Counted from the stretch's first letter, positions 10,182-19,166 are shown. The stretch is DNA of 64,000 nucleotides from an uncultured Collinsella sp. (GCA_900759565.1 CAAEVV010000051.1:57395-121394); one strand, 5' to 3'. The notes: generated from the letters alone by a model not told the origin. Program-made: numbers and translations.

Positions 10182-11104
10182 TGGGTACCGTGAACATGGC
10201 CGTCGATTTCGGCGGCGTCAAGATGCAGAACCCCATCAATACCGCAGCCGGTACTTTTGGTTACGGTTGGCAGTTCCAGAACTTCTTTGATGTTTCCCAG
10301 CTGGGCGCCATCACCACCAAGGGTTGCGCAGCCGAGCCCTGGCCCGGCAACCCCGCGCCCCGCATGGCCGAGATCCCCGGCGGTATGATCAACTCCGTGG
10401 GCCTTCAGAACCCCGGCGTGGCCGCCTTTGCCCGCGAGTCCGGCCCGTGGCTCGAGCAGCTCTCCAAGGACGGCTGCCAGGTCATCTGTCAGGTTGCCGG
10501 CCACTCCGTTGACGAGTTTGTCCGCGCACTCGAGATGTATGTCGAGCTTTGCCCCTGGGCTGCCGGCTACGAGATCAACGTGAGCTGCCCCAATATCGCC
10601 GCCGGCGGTGCCGCCATGGGCTCCACGCCCGATGGCGCCTCTTCCGTTATGGCTGCCTGCCGCAAGGTGACCGATAAGCCGCTGTTCGTGAAGATGGCGC
10701 CGGTCAACGTCGCCGAGATCGCCAAGGCCCTCGAGGCTGCCGGCGCCGACGGCCTTTCGGTCATCAACTCCATCCAGGGCATGGCCATCGACGTCCATAC
10801 CCGCAAGTCCCGCGTGGCCAAGCCCAAGGGCGGCCTTTCGGGCCCGCTGTGCCACCACATCGCCGTGCGCATGGTCTGGGAGGTCGCCCAGGCCGTCGAT
10901 ATCCCCATCAACGGCGTCGGCGGTGTCATGACTGGCGAGGATGCGGCCGAGTTTATCCTGGCCGGCGCCACCTGCGTGTCGGTCGGTATGGCCAACTTCA
11001 TCGATCCGTGCGCTTCGCTCAAGATCGCGCATGAGCTCGAGGCCTGGGCCGAGTCTCAGGGCGTGAAGGACATCAACGAACTGGTAGGTGCGTTCGAATG
11101 CTAG
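10181..11104 (+). CDS. pyrD: Dihydroorotate dehydrogenase B, catalytic subunit
   Basis: This class 1B enzyme oxidises dihydroorotate to orotate with PyrK as partner. The 307-residue TIM barrel contains the catalytic Cys in INVSCPN, the Lys in VKMAPVN, and the FMN phosphate region NGVGGVMTGEDA. The start is either the GTG at 10181, which overlaps the pyrK stop (TAGTG) with AAGGTGG upstream, or the ATG at 10196 (MAVDFGGVKM). I prefer the coupled GTG. The end overlaps pyrF by 7 bases. Confidence 0.94.
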   Translation: MGTVNMAVDFGGVKMQNPINTAAGTFGYGWQFQNFFDVSQLGAITTKGCAAEPWPGNPAPRMAEIPGGMINSVGLQNPGVAAFARESGPWLEQLSKDGCQVICQVAGHSVDEFVRALEMYVELCPWAAGYEINVSCPNIAAGGAAMGSTPDGASSVMAACRKVTDKPLFVKMAPVNVAEIAKALEAAGADGLSVINSIQGMAIDVHTRKSRVAKPKGGLSGPLCHHIAVRMVWEVAQAVDIPINGVGGVMTGEDAAEFILAGATCVSVGMANFIDPCASLKIAHELEAWAESQGVKDINELVGAFEC

Positions 11105-11814
11105 AGACCGATGCCCGCGACCGTGTTATCGTCGCTCTTGACTGCGACCGTGAGCGTGCGCTCGAGCTTGCCCACGAGCTTTCGGGCCATGCCGCCTGGC
11201 TCAAGGTTGGCATGACGCTCTATTACGCCGAGGGTCCTGAGATCGTCAAGACGTTCAAGGATTTGGGCTTTAAGGTCTTCCTTGACCTCAAGTTCCATGA
11301 TATTCCGCATCAGGTTCGCGGCGCCGCCCGCTCGGCCTCGCTTGCCGGTGCCGACCTGCTTTCGGTCCATGGTTTGGGTTCGGGCGCCATGCTCGCTGCC
11401 TGCCGCGAGGGTGCCGAGGAGGCGCGCGAAGACCGCGCCAAGCTTGTCGCCATCACCGTGCTCACGAGCATGAATCAGGATGCCTTGAGCGAGATCGGCG
11501 TCGAGTCGCCCGTGGCCGAGGAGGCCGCTCGCCTGGCAAAGCTCGCTCAGGTTAACGGCATCGATGGCATCGTGTGCTCGCCGATGGAGGCTCACGACAT
11601 GCGTGAGCTGCTGGGTCCCGATGCCCTGATCGTGACTCCGGGTGTGCGTCCGGTGGGTGCCGCCTTAGGTGACCAGTCTCGCGTGGCGACGCCTTCCCAG
11701 GCTATCGAGCGTGGCGCAAGCCACATTGTGGTGGGCCGTCCCATCACCGGTGCCGACGATCCGGTTGCCGCCTTTGACGCCATCGTCGCCGAGCTGGTCG
11801 AAAACGTCGCGTAA
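11098..11814 (+). CDS. pyrF: Orotidine 5'-phosphate decarboxylase
   Basis: It decarboxylates OMP to UMP, the last step of the pathway. The 238-residue barrel has ALDCDRERAL at the N-terminus, the catalytic DLKFHDIP motif (Asp-Lys-Asp network), and the phosphate-binding VTPGVRP and VVGRPIT segments. It is the last gene of the pyr operon. Orotate phosphoribosyltransferase (pyrE) and carAB are not in this window and must lie elsewhere. Confidence 0.95.
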   Translation: MLETDARDRVIVALDCDRERALELAHELSGHAAWLKVGMTLYYAEGPEIVKTFKDLGFKVFLDLKFHDIPHQVRGAARSASLAGADLLSVHGLGSGAMLAACREGAEEAREDRAKLVAITVLTSMNQDALSEIGVESPVAEEAARLAKLAQVNGIDGIVCSPMEAHDMRELLGPDALIVTPGVRPVGAALGDQSRVATPSQAIERGASHIVVGRPITGADDPVAAFDAIVAELVENVA

Positions 11815-11859
11815 AAGATTCCCCTAAGTCACCACTTTTGGGTCTTATTAGCACAAAAT

Positions 11860-11917
11860 AGCCCCTGTGCCTGCGTAAACTTTCCCATCCTTTGTGTGGA
11901 ATCGCAGGCCAGGGGCT
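11860..11917 (+). terminator. Hairpin at the end of the pyr operon
   Basis: AGCCCCTG(T)GCCTGCG pairs with CGCAGGC(C)AGGGGCT around a 27-base loop. Only a weak T-run follows (TTAACTTT), so it is a probable but imperfect terminator. Confidence 0.55.
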
Positions 11918-12000
11918 TAACTTTGGGCGCAGTATATTGCACTTTTTGCGGGTATCGTCTAACCTATGGAGCCGCGATTGGGCATTTTGTACGTTCTACG

Positions 12001-12009
12001 TGCTAAAAT
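12001..12009 (+). promoter_or_regulatory. Extended -10 promoter of mihF
   Basis: TGC-TAAAAT lies 45 bases upstream of the mihF start. No convincing -35 is present. Confidence 0.45.
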
Positions 12010-12053
12010 GCCAATTATTGAATCAGATATAACCCAACTATTTGGAGGTTCGA

Positions 12054-12362
12054 ATGGCACTCCCTCAGCTTACCGATGAGCAGCGCAAGCAGGCTCTTGA
12101 GAAGGCTGCTGCCGCACGTCACGCCCGCGCTGAGCTTCGCGAGCAGATCAAGAAGGGCGAGAAGTCCCTCGAGTCCGTGCTCAACTCCGATGACCCCATT
12201 GCTTCCCGCATGAAGGTTTCCACCCTCATCGAGTCTCTCCCCGGTTATGGCAAGGCCAAGGCCGCCAAGATCATGGAGGAGCTCGGTATCTCCGCTACCC
12301 GTCGCGTCCAGGGCCTCGGTGTCCGTCAGCGCGAGCAGCTCCTCGAGCAGCTGACCAAATAA
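12054..12362 (+). CDS. mihF: Actinobacterial integration host factor (mIHF type)
   Basis: The 102-residue, Lys/Arg-rich protein (MALPQLTDEQRKQALEKA...) matches the mycobacterial mIHF family. It has a long basic N-terminal helix and a C-terminal H2TH-like segment, IESLPGYGKAKAAKIMEELGI. mIHF shapes the nucleoid and bends DNA, and is unrelated to the IhfA/IhfB fold. The ATG at 12054 follows TTTGGAGG. As in mycobacteria, gmk and rpoZ follow directly, a lineage marker for Actinobacteria. Confidence 0.92.
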   Translation: MALPQLTDEQRKQALEKAAAARHARAELREQIKKGEKSLESVLNSDDPIASRMKVSTLIESLPGYGKAKAAKIMEELGISATRRVQGLGVRQREQLLEQLTK

Positions 12363-12932
12363 GTGAGCGCTCAGGATTCCAAGCTCTTTGTGATTTCTGG
12401 ACCGTCAGGCGCAGGCAAGGGTACGCTCGTCACTCGTGTGCGCGAGCGCCGCTCGAACCTGGGCCTGACGGTTTCGGCTACCACGCGAGCACCACGCAAA
12501 GGTGAGGTCGACGGCGTCAACTACTTTTTTCTGACGCGCGAGGAGTTCGACCGCCGCGTGGCAAACGGTGAGTTTGTTGAGTGGGCCGAGGTCCACGGTA
12601 ACTGCTACGGCACGTTGGTGAGCGAGGTCACATCCAAGCTCGCCTCTGGCGCATCTCTGATTTTGGAGATCGATGTCCAGGGCGCTCTGCAGGTGAAGGA
12701 GCGTTTCCCCGAGGCCGTGCTGATCTTTATCAAGCCGCCTTCGCTTGAGGTGCTCCGCGAGCGTCTAGTCGGTCGCGGTACCGAGACGCCCGAGACGATT
12801 GAGCTGCGTATGGCAAACGCCGCCGATGAGCTTGCCCTTGCCGACCGCTACGACGACGTCGTGGTTAATGACGATCTCGACCGCGCGACCGATGAGCTCG
12901 TTCGCGTTCTCGATATGCATGAAAGGATCTGA
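12363..12932 (+). CDS. gmk: Guanylate kinase
   Basis: It phosphorylates GMP to GDP. The 189-residue protein has the P-loop ISGPSGAGKGT, the GMP-binding TTRAPRKGEVDGVNYFF segment, and the lid ERLVGRGTETPE. It starts with GTG immediately after the mihF stop (TAAGTG), so its translation is probably coupled to mihF. Confidence 0.95.
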   Translation: MSAQDSKLFVISGPSGAGKGTLVTRVRERRSNLGLTVSATTRAPRKGEVDGVNYFFLTREEFDRRVANGEFVEWAEVHGNCYGTLVSEVTSKLASGASLILEIDVQGALQVKERFPEAVLIFIKPPSLEVLRERLVGRGTETPETIELRMANAADELALADRYDDVVVNDDLDRATDELVRVLDMHERI

Positions 12933-12937
12933 GGTCC

Positions 12938-13219
12938 GTGTCCGTTGTAAAGCCTTGCATTGACGATCTTCTGGAGAAGACCGATCACAACCGCTTCCTG
13001 CTCGCTTCGCTTGCCTCCAAGCGCGCCTGCGACATCAATAGCATGCTGCGTGGCCAGCACAACCGTGTGCTTGCCGTCCAGGATGTCGATGACATCACCA
13101 TCGGGCTTTCCGGTGCCGATACCATCTCGATGGCTATGGACGAGATTGTCGACGGCGACATCTCCTATGACGAGGCCCGTTACGAGAAGGCGCTTGGCCA
13201 CAAGGTTGCTGAAGCCTAA
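12938..13219 (+). CDS. rpoZ: RNA polymerase omega subunit
   Basis: The 93-residue protein has the conserved omega pattern: PCIDDLLEKTDHNRFLLASLASKRACDIN near the N-terminus, then a degenerate central part and EARYEKALGHKVAEA. Omega supports beta' folding and polymerase assembly. The GTG at 12938 (GTGTCCGTTG) lies 5 bases after the gmk stop, with GATCTGAGG upstream. Confidence 0.9.
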   Translation: MSVVKPCIDDLLEKTDHNRFLLASLASKRACDINSMLRGQHNRVLAVQDVDDITIGLSGADTISMAMDEIVDGDISYDEARYEKALGHKVAEA

Positions 13220-14464
13220 ATGGCAGCTCGCGTCTGCCTGGTCCACTATCACGAGGTTGGACTTAAGGGCAAGAACCGCGCACATTTTGAGCATATCCTC
13301 ATGGATAACATTAAGGCGGCTTTGGCCGCCTTTTCCGTGAACGCCGTGTCTCGAATTTCCGGTTATATCCTCGTGACCTTTAACGAGCATCAGGCCGACG
13401 AGGCGGCGCGCGTCATTCGCACCGTCCCCGGCGTTGCCCGCGTGTCCCTGGCGTACCACACCAATCGCGACCCGCAGGAGTACTGTGCCGCCGCCGTGAA
13501 GGCGCTGCGCGAGTTTGGTCCCTTTGAGTCGTTTAAGGTGCATGCCAAGCGCTCTAACACCGACTACGAGCTCAACTCGATTGATATCAATCGACAGGTT
13601 GGCGAGGTGCTGTGCGAGGCGTTTCCCGATAAAAAGGTCCAGATGCACGATCCCGACGCGATGGTGCACGTGCTGGTTGTTCAGGGCAGCGTTTACGTGT
13701 ACGCGCGCTCCGAGCGCGGTGTGGGCGGTCTACCGGTGGGTTCTGCCGGTAAGGTCGTGACGCTGCTTTCTTCGGGTATCGATTCCCCGGTGGCGACCTG
13801 GATGCTCGCGCGTCGCGGTGCGGTGTGCGTGCCGGTACATTTCTCCGGACGTCCGCAGACGCCCGATACGAGCGAGTATTTGGTGCAGGACATCATCCGT
13901 GCGCTTGAGCCGGGTGTCCAGATCGGCCGCCTTTACGTGGTGCCGTTTGGCGACTGCCAGCGTGAGATTTCGGTCACCTGTCCCAGCAACCTACGCGTGA
14001 TCATGTATCGCCGCATTATGTATTCGGTTGCCGAGCGCATTGCACACATCGAGGGCGCCAAGGCCATCGTGACGGGCGAATCGCTTGGGCAGGTTGCCTC
14101 CCAAACGCTTGAGAATATCATGGCCGTCAACGAGGCCGTGAAGATCCCCGTGTTCCGTCCTCTCATCGGTTCGGACAAGCAGGAGATCATTGCGCGTGCC
14201 GAGGAAATCGGTACGTTCGATATCTCGACTGAGGCCGCTCCCGACTGCTGCACGCTGTTTATGCCGCGCCGTCCCGAGACGCACGCTAAACTCGATGCCG
14301 TGCATGAGGCCTGGGAGTTGTTCGATCACGAGGAGATGATCGAGCGCCTGCTCAAGCAGACCGAGTATATCGACTTCGAAAGCAACACGTATAAGGCCCC
14401 TAAGACCTTAAAACGCAAACATTCGGAGCTTGCTCCGCGTGAGATTTACCAAGATCACGAGTAA
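13220..14464 (+). CDS. thiI: tRNA 4-thiouridine synthase (tRNA sulfurtransferase)
   Basis: The 414-residue protein has an N-terminal ferredoxin-like/THUMP region and a C-terminal PP-loop ATPase. It adenylates U8 of tRNA before sulfur transfer. No rhodanese domain is present, as in Bacillus ThiI, so a separate cysteine desulfurase should donate sulfur. The PP-loop reads LLSSGIDSPVA, whereas most family members have SGGIDSPVA. The C-terminal DCCTLFMPRRPETHA region is typical. The ATG at 13220 follows the rpoZ stop directly. Confidence 0.93.
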   Translation: MAARVCLVHYHEVGLKGKNRAHFEHILMDNIKAALAAFSVNAVSRISGYILVTFNEHQADEAARVIRTVPGVARVSLAYHTNRDPQEYCAAAVKALREFGPFESFKVHAKRSNTDYELNSIDINRQVGEVLCEAFPDKKVQMHDPDAMVHVLVVQGSVYVYARSERGVGGLPVGSAGKVVTLLSSGIDSPVATWMLARRGAVCVPVHFSGRPQTPDTSEYLVQDIIRALEPGVQIGRLYVVPFGDCQREISVTCPSNLRVIMYRRIMYSVAERIAHIEGAKAIVTGESLGQVASQTLENIMAVNEAVKIPVFRPLIGSDKQEIIARAEEIGTFDISTEAAPDCCTLFMPRRPETHAKLDAVHEAWELFDHEEMIERLLKQTEYIDFESNTYKAPKTLKRKHSELAPREIYQDHE

Positions 14465-14474
14465 ATTTGTGCAT

Positions 14475-14508
14475 AGACCGACGATGCGTCTGCATCGTCG
14501 GTCTTTTG
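14475..14508 (+). terminator. Terminator after thiI
   Basis: The perfect stem GACCGACGATGC / GCATCGTCGGTC around GTCT is followed by TTTTGC, 12 bases after the thiI stop. It closes the mihF-gmk-rpoZ-thiI unit. Confidence 0.92.
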
Positions 14509-14579
14509 CTATCTGGGCATTTTGCGGCTAAGTGTTCATTTGCTGACGTGTGCCTGAATAAATGGACAGATTTGTGCAA

Positions 14580-14623
14580 GGTTTTGGTCGGTTTTTGGTT
14601 TGACCGCTAAAACCGGTTTTGGA
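14580..14623 (+). promoter_or_regulatory. Phased TTTGG tracts upstream of comEA
   Basis: TTTTGG occurs with its GG at 14586, 14597 and 14621 (steps of 11 and 24), and an inverted AAAACC lies at 14608-14614. The same motif with the same phasing precedes recA at 43341-43399, so this is a candidate binding site for a shared regulator. Confidence 0.45.
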
Positions 14624-14677
14624 GCGTGGCTGTTGCGGGGTTCCTTTCCTGACACGATGGTGTTGGGAGGTTTTGCT

Positions 14678-15391
14678 ATGGCGCAGCGCGAACAACACGA
14701 ACGGGTCAAACGGATGGACCGCTTGGCGGGCAAGCTGCTCGGTCATAAGGCAGTGGTGATGGCGATACTGGTCGTCATTGCGATGGCGAGCGGTTTGGCG
14801 ATGGCGAACCTTGGCGGCGGTGCCGGCGGCGTGTCGTTTGAGCGCACTGATGGTACGGGCTCGTTAGTGGAGCCGGGATCCGGCGATGCCTCGAGCGGAA
14901 AGACATCCGAAGGCTCTTCGCCTAAGGCGTCTGCCGCGGCAGAGGTTTATGTCGATGTTGATGGCGCCGTTGTGTCGCCCGGTGTATATCGCCTCAAGGA
15001 TGGCGCGCGGGTGGCTCAGGCGATTGATGCCGCCGGCGGGCTGGCGCCCGAGGCAGACGTTACGGGGCTCAATCGGGCATCTAAGGTCGTCGATGGACAG
15101 AAAATTCACGTTCCAACGGTAGGGGAGCAGCAGGCGTCCCTTGCGGAAGCCGGTGTTGATGGTGGGGCTTCCGCATCATCGGGCGTGAGTGGCGCAACAG
15201 GCCTAGTAAACATCAATACGGCAAGCGCGGCAGAGCTACAGACGCTTTCGGGCATCGGTCCCTCCATGGCCCAGTCGATTATCGATGAGCGGACAAAGAA
15301 CGGTGCTTTTGCCTCGGTTGACGATCTGATGCGTGTGTCGGGAATCGGCGAGAAGAAGCTTGCCAAAATCAAAGATTGCATCTGCGTATGA
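14678..15391 (+). CDS. comEA: ComEA-family DNA-uptake protein (SLBB + helix-hairpin-helix)
   Basis: The 237-residue protein has a basic N-terminus, one membrane helix near residues 25-45 (AVVMAILVVIAMASGLAMA), a Ser/Gly-rich linker, an SLBB-type domain (VYVDVDGAVVSPGVYRLKDG) and a C-terminal pair of helix-hairpin-helix motifs (INTASAAELQTLSGIGPSMA, then LMRVSGIGEKKLAKIK). ComEA binds double-stranded DNA outside the membrane during transformation. The ATG at 14678 is chosen because GGGAGG lies 7 bases before it. Its stop overlaps the comEC start (ATGA). Confidence 0.93.
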   Translation: MAQREQHERVKRMDRLAGKLLGHKAVVMAILVVIAMASGLAMANLGGGAGGVSFERTDGTGSLVEPGSGDASSGKTSEGSSPKASAAAEVYVDVDGAVVSPGVYRLKDGARVAQAIDAAGGLAPEADVTGLNRASKVVDGQKIHVPTVGEQQASLAEAGVDGGASASSGVSGATGLVNINTASAAELQTLSGIGPSMAQSIIDERTKNGAFASVDDLMRVSGIGEKKLAKIKDCICV

Positions 15392-17691
15392 GTGCGACCG
15401 AGAGCGAGCATGTGATGCCTCCGCGGCCCCTGATACCGTGGACGATGGCCCTGTGTGCCGGCATGTGCATGAGCTGCGCCTTGGTGCTCAACGTGGCCGC
15501 TGATGCGCTGCTGAGGGAGCAGGCGCCGGCGGTCGGGCCGCTATGGGCCATTCCCGTTGCGGCGGCGGTATTCGTTGTGCTGGCTCAATCTTGTGCGCGG
15601 CTTGCCCCTTGGAAGCGGTGGCTGTATGCCGCGTCCGTCGGTCTCGTGGCGGGAGCGGTCGTCTCGGCGTGGTGGGCTGTGGGTGCGCTCAGCGCCTCGA
15701 AGGCGCTCGGCGGTCGAGCGGCAAGCGGCCTCGAGTTTGTCGTGCAGGGTGATCCATCCATAAACGACGACGTGTATTCCTATACCTGCGAGGCGCGCAC
15801 GGACGGTAAGAACTTGGCAACGGTTCGCCTATCGTGCGACTACGATCTCAAGGTCGGGGCGCACGTGCGTGTTATCGGTCGCGTTTCACGTTTTGAGAAC
15901 GATGCGTATGGACGATCGCGCGTGCTCCGAGGCGAGGTGCGCAAGGTTCAAGCCGTTCGGATTGTGTCGGTCGATGAGGGCTCTCCGGGGCCGCTGCTTC
16001 GGCTGCGAAATGGGCTGCTTGCGTCCATCGCGCCTGCGACCGACCCGGCGCGTGCGCTCATAGCCGGTGTCGTCTGCGGTCGTTCGGCCGAACTGCGCGC
16101 CCAGCCGGCGGGCGACTGGTTTTCGGTGACGGGAACGGCGCATCTTATAGCCGTCTCCGGCAGCCATTTGGCTATCGTGGGATTTGTAATCGAGGGTGTA
16201 TTGCAAAAGACTCGGTGCTCACGTGGTCTTCAGCGGGCGATATTGGCGGTAACGCTTGTGGGCTACGCTGCCTTTACGGGCGCGTCTCCCTCGGCCGTGC
16301 GCGCGTGCTGCATGGTGTTCGCGACGCTTGTCGTAAACGGCGCGGGGCGTCGCCGGCACGGTGCATCGGCACTCTTCGTAACCATGTCCATCTTTGTGCT
16401 ACTGCGGCCGACGGTGCTGTTCGAGATGGGCTTTCAGCTTTCATGCGCCAGCGTTTTAGCCATTCAGTACTTTTGCCCCTATGCGACCTACGCTTTGGGT
16501 GAGCTGGGTGTGCCATCGGGCGTCGCCAGCATGCTTTCCGCCACGCTGTGCTCGCAATTGGCGACTCTTCCCATTACCATTCCCGCCTTCGGTACGTTAT
16601 CGCTCATTGCTCCGCTGGCAAATGCGGTCATCGGTCCGGTGGTGAGCGTACTGCTTGCTGTGTCGATTGTGCTGGTTCCCTTTTCGCTCGTGGCGCCGTT
16701 GCGGACTTGGGCGCTCATTGTGCCCATGATTGCCGCCCGTTGCGCACTGTTCTTCGAGCAGCTGTTTGCCGCCGTGCCGGGTGCATCCGTGAGTTTGCCG
16801 CCCGATAGCATGTGGTTTTACCTAGTGCCGTGTTTGCTGGCGGTTCTGCTGGTCTGGTGGCCGCGTCCCCGCGCACGTCCTATGGCGGTGGGGCTTGCAT
16901 GCTTGGTACTCCTGGCTGCGATTCCGTACGTCTACTGGGATCGATTCGCTCCGCCTTCGGTTACGGTGCTCGATGTGGGCCAGGCCGATGCGATTCTTAT
17001 CCGCCAGGGCGGCGTAGTAGCACTCGTCGACTGCGGGCTCGACGAGCGCATGGTGGCGGCGTTGGTTCGCAATAACGTGCACCATATCGATGCCGTCTTT
17101 GTGACGCATTGGGATGAGGACCACTGGGGTGGTCTGCCTGCCGTGCTCGAACAGTTTTCGGTCGGAACGATTGCCGTGGCGGCGGATGCGCTGGAGGATG
17201 CTCCTGCCGAGGTATTGAACCGACCTGGCGTGGAGTATCGGCAGGTGCGCCGTGGGGATACGGTCGATATCGGCTCATTTTGCGCCCGCGTGATGTGGCC
17301 ATTCGAGTCCGTGGATGGCGAGGGAAATGAGGACTCGCTTGTCCTGATGCTCTCTTATGTTCAGGAAGGCAAGAGCCTGCGCATACTCCTCACCGGTGAT
17401 GCCGAGCTCGACCAAGAACGGGAATTCGTGCAGGAGGTGGGGGATATTGATGTCCTTAAACTTGGGCATCACGGCTCCAAGGTTTCAGTCGATGTTGAGT
17501 TGCTGGACGTCCTGAAGCCCGAGCTTTCCCTTGCGAGTGCGGGCGAGGGGAATCGATACGGCCATCCGTCCGATGCCTGCATCGATGCCGTTAAGGAAGC
17601 GGGCGGCGTGTTCGCGTGCACCATCGAACACGGCGACATTACCGTCACGCCGACTGCGAATGGCTTTGCGATGCGATGCCAGCGACCGTGA
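15388..17691 (+). CDS. comEC: ComEC/Rec2 DNA-uptake channel protein
   Basis: The 767-residue membrane protein has N-terminal helices, a DUF4131-like/OB region, the central Competence domain (LIAVSGSHLAIVGF, FTGASPSAVRACCM) with many membrane segments, and a C-terminal metallo-beta-lactamase-like domain (VLDVGQADAILI, THWDEDHWGG, KLGHHGSKVS). ComEC carries single-stranded DNA across the membrane; the C-terminal domain may degrade the other strand. The ATG at 15388 overlaps the comEA stop by 4 bases. Full length and intact motifs suggest a working uptake channel. Confidence 0.95.
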   Translation: MSATESEHVMPPRPLIPWTMALCAGMCMSCALVLNVAADALLREQAPAVGPLWAIPVAAAVFVVLAQSCARLAPWKRWLYAASVGLVAGAVVSAWWAVGALSASKALGGRAASGLEFVVQGDPSINDDVYSYTCEARTDGKNLATVRLSCDYDLKVGAHVRVIGRVSRFENDAYGRSRVLRGEVRKVQAVRIVSVDEGSPGPLLRLRNGLLASIAPATDPARALIAGVVCGRSAELRAQPAGDWFSVTGTAHLIAVSGSHLAIVGFVIEGVLQKTRCSRGLQRAILAVTLVGYAAFTGASPSAVRACCMVFATLVVNGAGRRRHGASALFVTMSIFVLLRPTVLFEMGFQLSCASVLAIQYFCPYATYALGELGVPSGVASMLSATLCSQLATLPITIPAFGTLSLIAPLANAVIGPVVSVLLAVSIVLVPFSLVAPLRTWALIVPMIAARCALFFEQLFAAVPGASVSLPPDSMWFYLVPCLLAVLLVWWPRPRARPMAVGLACLVLLAAIPYVYWDRFAPPSVTVLDVGQADAILIRQGGVVALVDCGLDERMVAALVRNNVHHIDAVFVTHWDEDHWGGLPAVLEQFSVGTIAVAADALEDAPAEVLNRPGVEYRQVRRGDTVDIGSFCARVMWPFESVDGEGNEDSLVLMLSYVQEGKSLRILLTGDAELDQEREFVQEVGDIDVLKLGHHGSKVSVDVELLDVLKPELSLASAGEGNRYGHPSDACIDAVKEAGGVFACTIEHGDITVTPTANGFAMRCQRP

Positions 17692-17699
17692 CGACGTCG

Positions 17700-17729
17700 T
17701 TGGCGTGTGGTGGACCCCTGGGCTAGAAT
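17700..17729 (+). promoter_or_regulatory. Sigma70-type promoter of holA
   Basis: TTGGCG (17700-17705) and TAGAAT (17724-17729) are separated by 18 bases, 41 bases before the holA start. Confidence 0.55.
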
Positions 17730-17769
17730 GGCACGGAACGAATACGAAGGCCTGCGGGAGGGGGGCGCA

Positions 17770-18732
17770 ATGTCCCAAACCGGTTTGCTGCCGGCATATC
17801 TGATCGTCGGTACCGACGGAGTCAAGCGCGATCACGCCGTCTCGCGTATGAAAGCGCGTCTGGAAAAGTCGGGTATGGTCGAGTTCAACCTCGACGAGCG
17901 CGACATGACCAAGGACCCCGATATCGAGTCCATTATCGGATCGCTTAACACCTTTCCGATGGGCAGCGAGTTTCGCTTGGTAATCCTTGATGGCTGCTCA
18001 AAGCTCGCCAAGGCGGTCTCGGAGCCGCTTGTCGAGTATTTGGCGAGTCCCAGTCCCACAACGGTCTGCCTCATCATCGCCGACTCGCTTGCCAAGAACA
18101 CGCGCCTGTATAAGGCGATCGCCAAGATCGACAAGAAGGCCGTGATCGATTGCTCCGGCACCAAGCGCTGGGAGCTTCCGCGCCGCGTGCAGCAGATGGC
18201 GACGCAACACGGCAAGTCGATCTCGACGGCGGCCGCCGAGGAGCTCGTCTCGCGTTCGGGTGAAAACACGCGCATGCTCGATAACGACTTGGCTAAGCTT
18301 GCCCAGATGGTCGAGGTGCCCCAGATTGAGCTTGCCGACGTTGAGCGCTGGATTGTACGTACGGCCGAGGTTCAACCCTGGGACTTTCTCAATGCAGTCT
18401 CGGCCCGTGACATGCGCCGCTCGCTCGAGCTCTTCAATCTATTGCCCGCCAAGAGCTACGTGTGGACTTACACATTGCTGTGCGGCCGCATCCGCGAGCT
18501 TATCGTCGCCAAGGCGCTCGATGCGCGCGGACAGGGTCGTGAGCTGGCCGCAACGTTCAAGCTCCAGTCCTGGCAGGTCAAGAATCACCTGACCTGGGCA
18601 CGTCGCTTTTCGATGGCAGAGCTCGTCGCAGCGCTCGAGGGTGCCGTTGATGTGGAGCTCGCGCTCAAGGGCTCGGCCGATTCTGAGACCGCGCTTTTGC
18701 TCTGGATTACGAACATCTTGAGAAAATCGTGA
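17770..18732 (+). CDS. holA: DNA polymerase III subunit delta
   Basis: Delta opens the sliding clamp as part of the clamp loader. The 320-residue protein has an N-terminal AAA+-like fold without a working P-loop (YLIVGTDGVKRDHAVSRMKARL), then a lid and collar with WELPRRVQQMATQHGKSIS and the C-terminal LPAKSYVWTYTLLCGRIREL region. The ATG at 17770 follows a strong GGGAGGGGGG site; an upstream ATG at 17707 would include the likely promoter. The order comEA-comEC-holA-rpsT is common in Gram-positive bacteria. Confidence 0.92.
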   Translation: MSQTGLLPAYLIVGTDGVKRDHAVSRMKARLEKSGMVEFNLDERDMTKDPDIESIIGSLNTFPMGSEFRLVILDGCSKLAKAVSEPLVEYLASPSPTTVCLIIADSLAKNTRLYKAIAKIDKKAVIDCSGTKRWELPRRVQQMATQHGKSISTAAAEELVSRSGENTRMLDNDLAKLAQMVEVPQIELADVERWIVRTAEVQPWDFLNAVSARDMRRSLELFNLLPAKSYVWTYTLLCGRIRELIVAKALDARGQGRELAATFKLQSWQVKNHLTWARRFSMAELVAALEGAVDVELALKGSADSETALLLWITNILRKS

Positions 18733-18781
18733 TGATACCTGCCTATTTGACAAATTCGTTCTATCCCTTTGAGGGGGAGCG

Positions 18782-18790
18782 TGCTATAGT
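18782..18790 (+). promoter_or_regulatory. Extended -10 promoter of rpsT
   Basis: TGC-TATAGT lies 75 bases before the rpsT start and matches the rpmB promoter core. The region between 18791 and 18865 would be an S20 mRNA leader. Confidence 0.55.
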
Positions 18791-18865
18791 AGGCGCTTGC
18801 ATGACCTCACCGTGTCTCAGAGGTGTCATACATTTTTTGCAAGGAACTCGAAAGGAACTCCAGAA

Positions 18866-19132
18866 GTGGCAAACATCAAGTCTCAGAAGAAGCGTATCCG
18901 CACCAATGAGGCAGCTCGCATGCGTAACAAGGCTGTCAAGTCCGAGCTCAAGACGCTGACCAAGCACGTCCAGTCCGCCGTCGCCGAGGGCGACGCCGAG
19001 AAGGCCCAGGCTGCCCTCAAGACCGTCACCAAGCGTCTCGACATGGCTGCCGCCAAGCATGTTATCCACAAGAACCAGGCTTCCAACCGCAAGTCCGGTC
19101 TTGCCAAGCTCGTGAACAGCATCAACGCCTAA
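18866..19132 (+). CDS. rpsT: 30S ribosomal protein S20
   Basis: The 88-residue, Lys/Arg-rich protein (MANIKSQKKRIRTNEAARMRNK...) is full-length S20, which binds 16S rRNA early in 30S assembly. The start is GTG at 18866 after GGAACTCCAG; the upstream in-frame ATG at 18797 would add unrelated residues. A non-ATG start is a known feature of rpsT in other bacteria and fits translational autoregulation. A terminator follows. Confidence 0.95.
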   Translation: MANIKSQKKRIRTNEAARMRNKAVKSELKTLTKHVQSAVAEGDAEKAQAALKTVTKRLDMAAAKHVIHKNQASNRKSGLAKLVNSINA

Positions 19133-19166
19133 GTTGTAAATTTCACACCACACAGATTACGCGCAT

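Noticed and set aside
13220..14464. ThiI with a rhodanese sulfur-transfer domain
   Set aside because: At 414 residues the protein ends after the PP-loop domain; no C-terminal rhodanese sequence is present.
14465..14677. Continuation of ComEA to an upstream start at 14600
   Set aside because: The extra residues are not typical of the family, overlap the regulatory tracts, and the ATG at 14678 has a much better ribosome site.
18747..18752. TTGACA as -35 of rpsT
   Set aside because: It is 32 bases from the TATAGT -10, too far for a sigma70 spacer; the extended -10 explains the promoter better.
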